DNA of 64,000 nt from Paracentrotus lividus (GCA_940671915.1 CALNVZ010003429.1:24296779-24360778); one strand, 5' to 3'. Positions 13,501 through 24,163 are shown, counted from the stretch's first letter. The notes: generated by a model from the letters alone, not told the origin. Numbers and translations are program-made.

Positions 13501-16500
13501 TATAATTGTTCGAAAGAGTTCAAAGAACGAGCCAAAAATGAAAGAAATTTAAGACTGAGGACAGCTTCTGTAAAATAAATTTATACTGCATCTATAGTCG
13601 ACTAAAGAAATTTTATGTTTTGATGATTTCTTCTTCCTGAATCCTTTCTATTTTTTTTAACGACTTGAAATAATTTTCAAAAGTGTACCTTTTGATTTCC
13701 CCTTTATCTAAGTGCTCCTATATCTAATATTATAATGTTTGCGGCTGATTTGTTAAAAGTGCTCGATTGATTATATTGGTGTTAATTTGTGCTAACAAGT
13801 CCGGAGATATATATACAATCATTTGAATATTTGATATTACCAAACCTTGATTTGGAACCCCGTCCATATCAATTACAATCTTAGGTAATTGAGCTGAAAG
13901 GGAAATGGATAAAGTTATTATTTTGACAAAGTATATTCGTACAATGAAAGTGAAGTCATGGAGTACAGAGATGTTAATTGACATCTGAGCAACTCTAAAA
14001 TAAAGAAGGCAAATTACTAGTGTCTATTCTGAGTTTGGAGGGGGTTCATTTTCATCCCCCTCTACAAGATCCATGACTGCAGCACAGTACCTGAAAATTG
14101 AGACCTGTCTTTTTCATCAACATTTCCTGATAAAATGTCTTGCAAGTTTTGAGACGAAATTTGACAAATGCTCACTTATGAGGTGAACCAACATGTGAGG
14201 TTGTGTACAATGAATTTCTTTTGATAATTTGCTTCACTACCACTGCTAATTCAAGACTTTCAGACCTTTTGCTTGCCTTGAAATTTATCAAGATATATTT
14301 CACACACAAAAAAAATAAAAAAATACACGAGAAATTAATAAAACAATACAAAACAAGGATAAGAAATAATCATAACTCTGTGGCAGTTTAACCCTGTCCT
14401 TGTAAAAAAAAAAAAAGCGTTTGATAAAGCCTAATGCTACTACTGAATTCTACAAACCTTGACCAGTCAGATCCGAGTCCGAGGCATATCGAGGGGTAGG
14501 AACGTTCTTAGTCGGGGAGGGTGGCAAAGCGGTTGCGGTTGGTCTGGTCACATTGATGGTCGATCCTGGAGACCCATAGCCAGGCAGACCATCCACCTGC
14601 GTCTGCTCATCTAATGGATTTCCACTGTGCAAATTTCAGGTAGAACATTATAAGAATAAATTCTGATTCACATAGCTCTTATTATGAAACAAAGGCATGG
14701 AGAACTTTACACAAATCTTACCCCAGTAAGTCGAATTCACGGCTCGAAAGCAGCATAAATTTAAGAAAGATCAACCCAGCAAATGGCAGGAGAAGCAAAT
14801 CCTTTCAATAATTACACGATATTTAGCTCGGGCATGTACATTTACTTTGGTAGAATACAAATGTTTGATACCAGTGAAAAACTTGGAATCTGTAGTTTCA
14901 GACAATGTATGTAGCCATTTAAAACCAAAATAGACCATTTTGATGATTTCAACATTTGTATGTTATTCTACAAAAAAATGAAAAAAATAAAAATGAATAG
15001 ATTTTTTTTGTTTTTTTTGTTTACAAAAGAATACAAATTAAAAAATTGAATATTAGATTTTACTCCTTTTGACCGTCCTTGGGTGGGCTGATAGGTGGAG
15101 GAGGTGGTAGAATAGCTGTTTGTATGGTTGCCATGGTACCGATCCCCCTGACAACGACCCCTGACTCTCCCTCCAGATCGAAGCACTGCCAATATCTGTG
15201 GTAAGATACATTTAAAGATAAGTGATTAAAAAATATGATATAACTATTATTCATATTAAAGGTAGTGTCATCCTTTTTCACAAATTGCGAAAACTAACGC
15301 AACTTGGCATAACTTTAGAATATGATCAACCTATACTATCTATTCAATCGTACTGTCATACGTTGCCTAGATCAGTAATATGAAATGAAAATCTGACTAC
15401 CAATCTTGACCAGCTCTCCATCAACATCGTTGATATTACAGCGCGTGCAGCACGGACCACACACACCAATATACACACGGCGCATCAGCGTGCATTATTC
15501 TCTGCGCTAACAGTCAGCGGTTCGCACCGTACGGTATATTTTTCAAGGTTCGAGAAAAATAGGAATGAATTTTGATAATCGCAATATAATGACAAACATA
15601 CACATTTGAGCTTAATCATGTTGTGGGAAGATATAGTCATTGGTATACTACTATATCCTCTCAAAAACTAGAAATTTAATATTTTTGCCTGCAAAAGGAT
15701 GACACTACCTTTAACCCATTAAAAACTACTGTAATGAGCCACCAGCTACATGTACATTTAAGAACAGAGATTTTTTTGTTTTTTAAATCAAGCCCAAAAA
15801 GCAATGTTGCCACAAATCATTTTCATTCTTGAAACAATGAGTGAAATATGCTGTGAAAACAAGTAAAACACATACATGTATAATTTGCTTTTGTTTAGGA
15901 TGATCGAATAGAATTTTTCATTGAAAAATAAAAAGAAGAAGAACAAATAAAATTGGAAATAATTTGGGCCAGTTTCTGTTAATATGCAATTCCGTTTTTT
16001 CCTACAAATCAAGCTTGGCTTTTAATCTTACCCCAGTACAGCATTTCCTTCTGATGCTAGAACTCTTAGTCCGATCTTTCTCTGAAGCTCTCCGGAGAGT
16101 TTAGAAAATAATCTCTGTCTGGCTTCATTAGATGCTCTTGGTGACCGGATCATGTCTATCCACTTCATAAATTACAAGATACAATTTAAGAACAAAGCAT
16201 TAACATATGAATTTCAAATTTTTTTTTTTTCTGCATAGAAGAGTTAATAGCTCCAAGTCTTGCTCTCATGTGATACAACTTTACTTTATTCTTTAATCTA
16301 CTTTTTTAGTAAACTGCAATATCATTGAAAATTTTGGATTTAGCAAAAATAAAATCAAATAATGAGTTCTGATGATGTATTGGTAGTTTTGATCTCGCAG
16401 GTCATAGTGGGCTTTGTGACAGGGTACTTTTAATTTTGGACTGCACGGCAATGAAAAATAAGAACCAAAGCAGTAAAAAGATTTTGAAAACAATTACTGT

Positions 16501-19500
16501 AGAAGCTGAAATTTTTGAAAGAGTTTTCAATTCAATAAATTCCACAAATCAGTCCTCGATAAAAGTTTGACAAGGCGATTTACGGGAATGTAGACGTCAC
16601 AAAATTAAGAAAACGAGACCTCACAAATTTTCCTGCATAGTCCAAAATCGAGAACATTTCGGCATACGCAGTTGTTAGAATAAACCTACCTGATGTTCAG
16701 GATCATCATTCACCACAAGTTCTTCCACAAAACCATGAATAGCAGTTACAATGTACCCTGATGGCATTGTGCTTGCTATCAAAATAAATCAAAAACAAAA
16801 GATTGGACGAAAATGGTAATACACTTTTCTTTTTAAATATGGGATTACCTCTTTGATTCTTAAAAGAAAAATATACTGATTTTAATATCTAATTTCAAAG
16901 GTGTTCACAAATATTCTGAAACTTTTAATAGTCAATATCATGCCTATTTCCTAGATTAAACCAAAATTGTCAAGAAAAATTCTCAGTCGAACAGCTTGGA
17001 GTGACAGAGCCTTTTACCTCTCTGGATCAAATCATCAAAGAAAGTTCTAGCACTCAGCCACATCCTGAGAAATAATGAAAACTAGATGAAAATACATGTA
17101 GAGTCAGCTAAAAATCATCAACATGGATAGCCACATGTGGGGAGGAGGCCTAGTCAAGATCGATCATACAGTGTGCCTTGGAGAAATGACCCATCTTATG
17201 ACACAGCGCCCAGCTTGCTTCTTTAGATAATTACTGAGTAAGACCAATAAATCTATAGGTTCATTATTACGGATTGAAAATAAGAGTGTTTATTTCTCTT
17301 GCAATCTACTATGGTCAACAAGCAAATTTCTGATTTCTCTCACAGAAGATTTGAAATAAACACCCTCTAGCGATTAATTACGGAGTAATTCCTTATTTTT
17401 CAGCAGAAACATTTGGCACATAATATTCATCTACACACACAAATACTTGACGATCAGTTTAGATAATTCTGTTAGCATGTCTTGTGTAATCATTACTATA
17501 GTTTATCTGTAACAAAAAAGTGTACTCACAATTGAAGAAATGCACACCAACCGATGACTGTCTGAATCTATTGACATCCTCTATGAGATCTACTTTGACA
17601 ATGATGTAGATCTCCCCTCTTATTCCATGCATGGTGTCGTAGATAGGCAACCAACCAGCGATATCTGAAACACTGTCCTTCCATAGCAGCGGGTTCAGAT
17701 CTATGTAAACCTGTGTTACAGCAAAGAAATGTGACAAGTATTTATTGTTTGTCAGTTAAAGGGAGAAACCCTAATTTTCTATTCTATGAAGAAGCAAAGT
17801 TAATCATGTAGATCTCCCCTCTTATTCCATGCATGGTGTCGTATATGGGTAGCCAACCAGCAATATCTGACACGCTATCCTTCCATAACAGTGGGTTCAA
17901 ATCTATGTAAACCTGTGTTACAGTAAAGAAATGTGAAAAGTATTTATTGTTTGTTCGTTAAAGGGAGAAACACTATTTTTCTATTCTATAAAGAAGCAAA
18001 GGTAATGATGTAGATCTCCCCTCTGATACCATGCATGGTGTCGTAGATAGGTAGCCAACCAGCGATATCTGAAACACTGTCCTTCCATAGCAGTGGGTTC
18101 AGATCTATGTAGACCTACATAACAAAGGACAGGGAAAAGTTGGCAAATGTATTTGTTTTTGGGTTGTAAAAAAAGAGGAGTGATGAGAATGTTCTATTCA
18201 ACAAGATCTTGTGATGTATGGCGGATCAAAAGTCTAGATTCTTTAAATGTGTTGTAGAAAGTGTTGCAACTGACCATGAGAATTTTACATGAAGAGGTAC
18301 TATGTTTTGAGGCTATGTACATGTATTTCAACCCTGATTCTTACATCACTGTTATAACTGAATTTAACAATGAGCTGAGGGAGATAATACATAATGTTAA
18401 AGCATTTTGATCACATAAAAATAGTTAACTACAGTAATTATCGAAATGTAACAAGAATATATCCGAGTACCCTTACCTTTCCTATAGCATCATGTGCACT
18501 GTATGTATCATGATCCATAACCCTGAACAAGAGTACATCAAAATACAAAAAGAGAATATCAATTATAATGAAAATTTCTTAGGGGCACTCTACATGTATC
18601 AAAATTTTGTAGTTAGAAAACACACATGTGACAAATATTGGTATTATGTTTTCAAACATGCTTTATTTTACTCCAAGTGAGCCATGTGACAGGATCAGTT
18701 GGTATAAAGTGTTGCGATTGTGCAGTGATCAGTAGCTTCTGAGTTTTGAAATTAACTTGATGCACTAAAACACTTTTGGAAGGCTTTAATTCTCATGATT
18801 AAGATACCCAGATACAACACGGTATAGCCAAGCATAGAGAAAAGTGCTGCCATGATATGATTCTAAATTATTTCCCTAGTCTCATATTAACTTTAATATT
18901 TTAAAAAGAATTTAAGTTATAAATATTGGACTTCTTGAAAAAAAAATTGTATAATTTAATATTCTTTTAATCAACAAATTGCTGATAAAAAGTGTATTAC
19001 TTGTCTTTTCTTCCTTCCACAAAACAAAAGACAATAAAAATATGAGAGAGAAAGAGACAGAAACATAATTACCTGATTTGCAATGGTTCATCTTGAAGTT
19101 CCTCATCATCCACCTAAAGAAAAAAAAAGAAAAAAAAGAGTAAATTATGCAGAATTTGCAAATGAACCCTTAGAGGGCATTATGAAGCAGGTCTGCTTAC
19201 TCCTCAGAGCTACCTGTCAAAATAATAAATTTAAAACTATCAAAAAATGTTCATCATCTTCTTTATATCGTTTTTTTTTTAAAACTAGTAAATTATAAAC
19301 AAGCTTCAAAAAATTGCTGAAATTTATAGTTAAATATAATATCCTCTTATTCCCACCTACCTATGAGTCATCGTTGTTCATTTCCTGACCTTTGTTTTTT
19401 TCTCAACTTAAAACTCTATCAAAATCATTGGGCATTTACAAAATGTACATGTACAGATGAATCTGTTGTTAGTGTCAAATACTTTCAAATTTTGTGATTA

Positions 19501-19661
19501 TATGTTTATCTTTGTTATCAGAACTATCTTTAAAACAGTTAAATTTATATTCAGTGCTCAACATTTACCTCAAATTTGAACCATTCCGAATTCCACTGTG
19601 GATTTAGAGACTTTGGATAGACGTCCGTCTTGTATGTGCTCTGACCAAAGCGGACCTGTTT

Positions 19662-19704
<43 letters not shown>

Positions 19705-20375
19705 TTATATAACACATAACCGTACTTCAAAAAATTTAAAGGACAATGTGATGAAGAAAACTCAAGAAGGCATAGTGAAAAAAAAAAAAAAAAAAAGCCA
19801 GTGATTTCCAAATTTGGCTTTAGATCCACATTGAATTTTTGTCTAAAGATACCAGTGTATGATCATTCTGGGGGACATTAAATTTTGATAACCAATTGCT
19901 TGAAAGAAATTAAAGCAGATGTAACAGAGAAACAGGAGAATGTAAGTTTGAATGAAATTGAAATGATAACAATAACAATTAAAGAAAAGTTTAATATTAG
20001 AATGTACAGTAGGCCTACATGTAGTGTTATGAACCAGATTATTTTCAAGCTTCAAGTTTCAAATTTGCATGGTAACAACATTACTAACAATGTAAATATC
20101 CAGTACAAAACTGCAAACATACACAGAAGGACAAACCTAAATTTGGGAACATACAAAATTAAACAAAATTGTTTTATCTAAAGTTTTATTGCTTGTAAAA
20201 ATGCAATTGTGCTTCTAGGTTACTCTTGACAGTAACAGATAAGTTATCCAATATTCTGTGTTTACAAACCTCAGCGAATGCGTCGGCAAGATCACTAGCT
20301 CTGTCCATGACAGGGAGTTCCCTGGCTGCTACGACTCGCACGCGTAGTTTACCAGGCATCTTTAATTCACAGCAA
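4517..20375 (-). CDS. C2CD5: C2 domain-containing protein 5, 5' portion (17 coding exons, 3' end missing)
   Basis: Orthologue of vertebrate C2CD5 (CDP138), a Ca2+- and phospholipid-binding protein that in mammals is an Akt substrate promoting membrane insertion of GLUT4 vesicles (family knowledge). Coding exons, minus strand: 20270-20359, 19569-19655, 19073-19113, 18477-18522, 17530-17710, 16690-16775, 16032-16162, 15064-15195, 14458-14624, 13846-13893, 10800-10897, 9989-10097, 8106-8220, 6657-6824, 5996-6115, 4981-5070, 4517-4574. All junctions are in frame: 1767 nt, 589 codons. C2 residues 1 to about 130 keep Asp19, Asp26, Asp76, Asp78 and Asp84. The closest blocks are DMIRSPRASNEARQRL, YWQCFDLEGESG and RSVKLLDRIHNPDEPETRDA. 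A cysteine pair CSMC/CATC (515/518 and 536/539) looks zinc-ribbon-like. The human protein is about 1000 aa, so roughly 40% lies beyond the left edge or is lost in the repeat block. Confidence 0.95.
4981..5070 (-). CDS. C2CD5: C2CD5 exon 16
   Basis: Acceptor CATTGTAG, donor GTAAGC. Encodes RSKVPDVLFTTIEPPPHLLY then TGHGCSIQA; human has KVPDVLFTTIDLP and GKGCLIQARL. Confidence 0.95.
5996..6115 (-). CDS. C2CD5: C2CD5 exon 15 (cysteine pairs)
   Basis: Poly-T tract and CAG acceptor, donor GTAAGT. Encodes NPCPDHISSRCSMCHIPYND, then LPFPVQLAKCATC. The CxxC...CxxC spacing of 17 residues matches human RCGFCHIPY...YCYNC and suggests metal binding (inference). Confidence 0.95.
6657..6824 (-). CDS. C2CD5: C2CD5 exon 14
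   Basis: Acceptor TATCTTTTAG, donor GTATAT. Encodes EEICLLSASGTAAIVNLEAV, then LTMSLDRTEFHKEQQAVTPP. The start matches human EEVCILSASGTAAVLN; the rest is more divergent. Several partial copies lie at 6893-7304. Confidence 0.94.
6893..7304 (-). pseudogene. Decayed partial copies of C2CD5 exon 14
   Basis: Copies at 6893-6965 and 7058-7143, and a poorer one near 7250-7304. Each keeps the acceptor side and the start of the exon (EEI-LLS...) and loses the donor half. They differ from the real exon by scattered substitutions. Confidence 0.75.
7511..7654. mobile_element. Palindromic MITE, family A copy 1
   Basis: Arms read CATTTCATNAAAGGACTTGT and complement around CATCTGATTGGCTGAGAG. A second copy lies at 33728-33869 in the TRP gene. 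Non-autonomous, with no ORF. Confidence 0.75.
8106..8220 (-). CDS. C2CD5: C2CD5 exon 13
   Basis: Acceptor CATTATAG, donor GTGAGT. Encodes DEPETRDAWWRELRTEIRSH, then MGCHAVVGYKETTSI, matching the human DAWWAEIRQEIKSH and GCHAVVGYSESTSI. Two partial copies follow at 8346-8404 and 8527-8583. Confidence 0.96.
8311..8583 (-). pseudogene. Two partial copies of C2CD5 exon 13 joined to tRNA-like heads
   Basis: 8346-8404 and 8527-8583 keep the first about 58 nt of the exon (EPETRDAWW...). Each is preceded on the plus strand by GGCGGTGTAGTTCAGTCACT or a close variant, which resembles a tRNA 5' half with box A. The join falls at GGGAGCG, shared by both partners. Confidence 0.7.
8586..9651. mobile_element. 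1.07-kb long-arm inverted-repeat element, TA-flanked
   Basis: Ends TAAACCCCTCACAAAAAG and its complement, with arms over 200 bp. Inner sub-repeats (8800-9000 and 9180-9430) are diverged versions of the arms. TA at both ends fits a Tc1/mariner-like or foldback target. No transposase. Inserted exactly at the edge of a partial C2CD5 exon copy. Confidence 0.8.
9989..10097 (-). CDS. C2CD5: C2CD5 exon 12
   Basis: Acceptor TTGTGTAG, donor GTAATT. Encodes EYPFFTMTSFPYGFLVHLGG, then SARSVKLLDRIHNP, matching the human FPFFTLTAFPPGFLVHVGG. A copy of its 5' part lies at 10218-10312. An AT-rich inverted repeat abuts the donor. Confidence 0.96.
10218..10312 (-). pseudogene. Partial copy of C2CD5 exon 12
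   Basis: Begins after the acceptor TTGTGTAG, keeps EYPFFTMTSFPYGFLVHLGG in frame, and ends before RIHNP and the donor. The 5' intron flank is duplicated too (period about 215 bp). Confidence 0.85.
10626..10779. mobile_element. Short palindromic MITE
   Basis: Arms TTATATTGAATGGCT...GGGATACCAG and complement flank a short core. It sits 21 bp from the donor end of C2CD5 exon 11. Confidence 0.65.
10800..10897 (-). CDS. C2CD5: C2CD5 exon 11 (linker)
   Basis: Acceptor CTGTTTTAG, donor GTAAAT. Encodes GSHGTAGSSGSGSGGHRIGL then PKTMKAQNNIDML. Gly/Ser-rich and joins in phase to the conserved EYPFFT block. Confidence 0.85.
12319..12376. repeat. Three adjacent three-base-loop hairpins
   Basis: ATGTGCGC-GTA-GCGCACAT (12319-12337), ATGTGCGC-AAA-GCGCACAT (12342-12360) and GCGC-GAA-GCGC (12366-12376) follow each other at the start of a GC-rich repeat that reads on to about 12450. 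Confidence 0.75.
13035..13200. repeat. 83-bp tandem duplication
   Basis: Two units starting CTGTGTGTATGCACTA, both with TTTGAATGGCCTTCCGCCTT; only a few substitutions. It is followed by alternating CGTACG and GCGCGC. Confidence 0.8.
13846..13893 (-). CDS. C2CD5: C2CD5 exon 10 (linker, possibly optional)
   Basis: Acceptor CCCTTTCAG, donor GTTTGG; 48 nt, phase 1 in and out. Encodes AQLPKIVIDMDGVPNQ. I recognise no counterpart in the human sequence. It can be skipped without changing frame, so it may be alternative. Confidence 0.6.
14458..14624 (-). CDS. C2CD5: C2CD5 exon 9 (linker)
   Basis: Acceptor TTTGCACAG, donor GTTTGT. Encodes GNPLDEQTQVDGLPGYGSPG, then NVPTPRYASDSDLTGQG. It corresponds to the Ser/Pro-rich linker of the human protein (SSSDTDLSLTP). 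Poorly conserved but in frame. Confidence 0.85.
15064..15195 (-). CDS. C2CD5: C2CD5 exon 8
   Basis: Acceptor TTACCACAG, donor GTAAAA. Encodes YWQCFDLEGESGVVVRGIGT, then the proline-rich ILPPPPPISPPKDGQK. A 455-bp inverted-repeat element (15258-15712) sits 62 bp from the acceptor side. Confidence 0.94.
15258..15712. mobile_element. 455-bp TIR element, family B copy 1
   Basis: Terminal repeats AAAGGTAGTGTCATCCTTTT and complement. Interior carries a GC-rich patch (GCGCGTGCAG, CGCACCGTACGG). TTAA is present at both ends in this copy. Non-autonomous. Intron 7 of C2CD5. Confidence 0.85.
16032..16162 (-). CDS. C2CD5: C2CD5 exon 7
   Basis: Acceptor TTTATGAAG, donor GTAAGA. Encodes WIDMIRSPRASNEARQRLFS, then LSGELQRKIGLRVLASEGNA. 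One of the most conserved blocks of the family. Confidence 0.95.
16690..16775 (-). CDS. C2CD5: C2CD5 exon 6
   Basis: Acceptor TTGATAG, donor GTAGGT. Encodes STMPSGYIVTAIHGFVEELV then VNDDPEHQ, matching the human HGFVEELVVNEDPEYQ block. Confidence 0.95.
17530..17710 (-). CDS. C2CD5: C2CD5 exon 5 (end of C2 domain)
   Basis: Acceptor GTAACACAG, donor GTGAGT. Encodes VYIDLNPLLWKDSVSDIAGW, LPIYDTMHGIRGEI and VDLIEDVNRFRQSSVGVHFF. Two partial copies lie upstream in transcript order (17803-17912 and 18003-18114). Confidence 0.96.
17602..18120 (-). repeat. About 200-bp tandem array covering part of C2CD5 exon 5
   Basis: Two extra copies (17803-17912 and 18003-18114) repeat the acceptor and first about 110 nt of exon 5 with flanking intron. 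The translated parts are identical over VYIDLNPLLWKDSVSDIAGW in copy 2. They lose the end of the exon and its donor. Confidence 0.85.
18477..18522 (-). CDS. C2CD5: C2CD5 exon 4 (calcium loop 3)
   Basis: Acceptor CTTGTTCAG, donor GTAAGG. Encodes VMDHDTYSAHDAIGK with Asp76, Asp78 and Asp84, the loop-3 Ca2+ ligands of the C2 fold. 46 nt, ends in phase 0. Confidence 0.95.
19073..19113 (-). CDS. C2CD5: C2CD5 exon 3 (C2 domain)
   Basis: Acceptor TTCTTTAG, donor GTAATT. Encodes VDDEELQDEPLQI, matching the human VDDEDLQDEPLQI. Only 41 nt; ends in phase 2. Confidence 0.93.
19569..19655 (-). CDS. C2CD5: C2CD5 exon 2 (C2 domain)
   Basis: Acceptor CTCTAAACAG, donor GTAAAT. Encodes VRFGQSTYKTDVYPKSLNPQ then WNSEWFKFE. 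LNPQWNSEWFKFE is a C2 hallmark and is conserved in C2CD5. A (GA)n repeat adjoins the acceptor side. Confidence 0.96.
19660..19705. repeat. (GA)n microsatellite
   Basis: Run of GA dinucleotides with small interruptions, next to the acceptor of C2CD5 exon 2. Confidence 0.9.
20270..20375 (-). CDS. C2CD5: C2CD5 exon with start codon (C2 N-terminus)
   Basis: Acceptor TTCCTCCAG, 16 nt of 5' UTR, ATG at 20359, donor GTTTGT. Encodes MPGKLRVRVVAARELPVMDR then ASDLADAFAE. Asp19 and Asp26 are the C2 calcium-loop-1 residues. Nearly identical in pattern to the human N-terminus (MPGKLKVKIVAGR). Confidence 0.96.
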
Positions 20376-21401
20376 CTGGAGGAAGAAACAAGAAAATTAA
20401 ATATAAACTTTTGCACAAGTCATGACTGAAATTTCATAAGTTTCTCTGTATTTCATAGGAATGTTGCACTCTATATTTTGATTCCAACTTTTACACCTAC
20501 TTTCATTAGATCTAGATCTAATCTTATTGATTTGTTGACACCATACGCGGCAACCCATTTTGTGATCAGGAAATTCAGAGTCATCGAATTAGGAATTACT
20601 GTGTGATGTTCATTTACTTTATATCCTCAACACAGTGAAAGCAACTGAATTGCATACGAAGCCAAGGTATTTTTTTTAAATAGATCTAACGTTAGGCCTA
20701 GATTCTAGATCTATGTCTAGTTAATTATCCCTCACCCACGCACCACAGTGAAGTTACATCTCATAATTATGCACCAACACCATTCGCATACAACTTCAAG
20801 CATCCTCATTTGCCTACCACTGCATTCATTCATCATTGTCATCGCAAGACTATGAGTGTGATACTCATGCTAAAATTCAGACTCATCACTATAGTATTTG
20901 GTAAATAAGTTGTTATTTTTGCTCCATTTCATTTTCAAATTTGAGAGTTGCCCAATTTGATTAGACCCTAACGTTAGTTGAAGTTCATTTTGTGTCATTC
21001 ATACGTAGTCAAATGGCAGCAAGTCAAGTAGCGGCAACTTTTTTTTAAAAATTGCAATTTTGGTTTCTAGAATCTACGTCTTTTGTTTATCGTGATTGAC
21101 AGCGCATGTGAAAAAGTGTTCGTTCGGATTAGCTGAATTGCATTGTTCAGAAGTCTCTCAGACAGTGGCTCAGTCAGTCTCTGGGAGTCACTCCAGTCCC
21201 AGTCACATCTGAAACTCGACTCATTCAATTCCATTCATCATCATTTATTATCATTCATCACACATACATGTACGACTTACTTCTTACTTACTTCCGTGGT
21301 ACTGCCCAACTCCCCTAAAAGGGGTCAAACGGGCAGGGCTACGAGGCGAGGCCGGGGAACTGGGCTGAGCCACGCGTGCAGTGGAGCCGTAATCAACTTA
21401 C

Positions 21402-21480
21402 CGAGACTACAATAGACGGGACTACGTACGAAACATCAACACAGTCGTACTCAAAAGACTCACCAAAAAGGCAATATGAC
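21402..21480 (-). other. C2CD5: Candidate non-coding first exon of C2CD5 (end uncertain)
   Basis: On the minus strand a strong donor CTCG/GTAAGT sits at 21401. The ATG exon has its own acceptor (TTCCTCCAG, exon from 20375), so an upstream 5' UTR exon is required. This donor lies 1 kb upstream in a locally GC-richer patch. The 5' boundary cannot be seen. Confidence 0.4.
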
Positions 21481-23689
21481 AAAAACATGGAAAATTGTTG
21501 GCAATCTTCTTCTCCTTATTTCCTTTCCTTGAGCACTGCTCCCTAATGTCCTCAAAGTAGTAAATTTTAGTATTCAAACGCTATATATGTACATCTTTGC
21601 CACTGATTCCACTGCACAAATGAAGCAAGTAATTTAATGGCGGGATAAATTGTGCCGCCCTCTTTTGTCGAAAGCTTGCATTTCGACGATGTCTCCGTCA
21701 CCAGTCGAATTGAATGTGACATGGCAACAGTAGTTACCTTGTTTGTTTAATTTGTTGTTAGGATGATTAGCTTTTGATTCACTCGCAAATAGAATGAAAA
21801 AATAAATAACTAAATAAAAACTAGTAGGGCCTAGTAATAATAAAATGAACAAGCTAAAAATCACGAATGTATAGTAACTTTTGTTGGCTGAACCCCCTCC
21901 CCGCCCCCTCATCATAAATACTATAATGATCTCTTTTTTTTCTTCTTTTTTTGGTTGTATTGATGCAGTTTTTTTTCTTTCTTTCTTTTTTTTTTTTTTT
22001 TTTTTGCTTTTAGTTTTTTTTTCATTTCTATGTTTGTTTGTTTTTTTGTTTTTGTTTTGTTTTTTTATTTATTTATTTTCCTTTCTTTTTTCTTTTCTTT
22101 TTTTTTTTTTTTGGGGCGGAATAAGTCCAAAATTCTATCCAAGATTAACTCGGGCAATTGTAGGCCTAAATTTCCTACCCATGCTCCCCTCCCAATGAAT
22201 GGCTTAGATGTATGTACATTGTTAAAAAGAAAATAGAATAAATAAACAGAGACAAAGACAGTTAGATGTATTCAATTCAAGTTTAATTTATTTACAAAAA
22301 CATGAAGAAATACAGATTATAAGGAATTTAAAAGTAAAGACAAAGTAAACAGACTAAGCTCCCGGGCCCCCATTACCATAATCTCCCGTCCACCCATGGA
22401 GGGGCACCAAACTGACTCTAAATGGGGGTGGGGGGGGGGGGGGGCTTATCGATCTTAAATATGAGGGGACCAGTCATATTTAATATTTATTCATTTAATT
22501 ATATATTGATCTTAAATTTAGAATTCAGGGGACGCCATTTTTTTTTCTTATAATTTCCAATGCATTCTGGTCACTTTACAAAGAATAAAATTTCCCTCAA
22601 TGCTTCGCGCTCACATCGTTTTCAAAGGGTTTAATTAATACATTATCAGGTTCCTGAGGAATTATGTGAAAGCAATTAATGTTATGTTGTTTAAAGATCA
22701 CTCATATAAGAAAGATTTCCTTCACGCTTCGCTTCCGCAAATATTCTTTTTGAGGGGTGATAGGCCTACTTTATATTTATGGAGATTTCTCCCTATGAAA
22801 GCGGTATTTCAAATAACAAAAATAGGCTTCAAGTGCCTTGATTTCACTCAATCAATCAAATATATCAATGGGGAAAAGAAACTAATAGGACTTTCTTCAT
22901 AATGATTTCATAAAGTTCTTTTAAAATTTTCGACATGGCCTGATGTTTCCAGGCGCACTCATTTAAAAAAGTGCGTAGGAGCGCCAAAATCAGGTTGAGC
23001 CACTTGGGATGTTAATACGCACATGATCAAGACTTACTTCAATCAGGTAGGCAGATCTACCTGTTCTGTCCAATAATTTAACTGTAACATAAATTATCTG
23101 AAAACGAGTGTGTTCTAGGACATTTATGTGTTTGTTTGGGTTGCTGTTTTTTTTTTAAATCAGATTATTGTGAACACAAACATGAAGGAAAGAAGAAACT
23201 CCAAGCACAAAGTGAGAGAGCACACACATTCTATTTATTCATTATTTTCTATTATAATCGAATAAATCGATTATAGCCTCCAAAATAAATGAAACATAAT
23301 AATCAGAACAATAAATTTGACATACTCAGTATCTTGTTTATACATGATGCATTGCATCATAAAAAAAAACTATTATGCAAAATAATACAGCAGATTAGTG
23401 TTTGTGGCATAATGTTTCCTCAACCGCACGTCCTGCGTAGCGCGCCTTTTGACCGAGAAAGGAGGCATATATTTTGTAAAACTAAAAGTGAAACATATAT
23501 ATTTTTTTTCACGAGTGAAAATTACTCGCGAATAGAGGAATGATTTATATTGTACACTGTGCGTTCGTATACACATCTCGCACAAGCAGTGTAACATACA
23601 CGATATTTGTAACGTATGCGTGGCAAGCACAGATTCAATGCGGTGCGTTCAAAACGGGTTTCATGCCTTCGTAACTGAAGTGAGATACA

Positions 23690-24095
23690 TGTATTTATGA
23701 AAAGTGGAATGAATTTTTTTAAGTGAAACAATATTTTGGGTGAAAAGTAAAATGATTCTTTTGTTTACAAAAGAGAAATTAATTTTTTTTGAAAGGGAAA
23801 TTATTTTGTGAAAAGCGAAACATAATTTGTGAAAGTAAACATATATTTTTGAAAAGTAAAGCATAATAATTTTGTGAAAAATAAAATATATATTTTTGTA
23901 AAAAGTGAAACATATGTATAAATATATATATATTTTTAGAGTGAAATGTATTTTTTTAAAGGACATGTTATATTTTTAGTGAAACACATTTTTAAAAGTA
24001 GAGTGAAATAGATTTGTAAAAGAGAAATGTTATATTCTGGAGTGAAATGGTTTTGTAAAAGAGAAATATAATATTTTTTAGAGTGAAATGTAATA
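23690..24095. repeat. Degenerate A/T minisatellite
   Basis: Irregular repeats of a roughly 25-35 nt unit around AAAGTGAAA...TATTTTT; unit length varies. Confidence 0.6.
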
Positions 24096-24163
24096 ATATT
24101 TGATGCCCTTATGGCGTGCCATACACCCAACCCCATCCTCCATCACACTAAAAAAAAAGCCTT

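Noticed and set aside
21881..22236. Phenylalanine-rich frames
   Set aside because: Translation of a T-rich tract.
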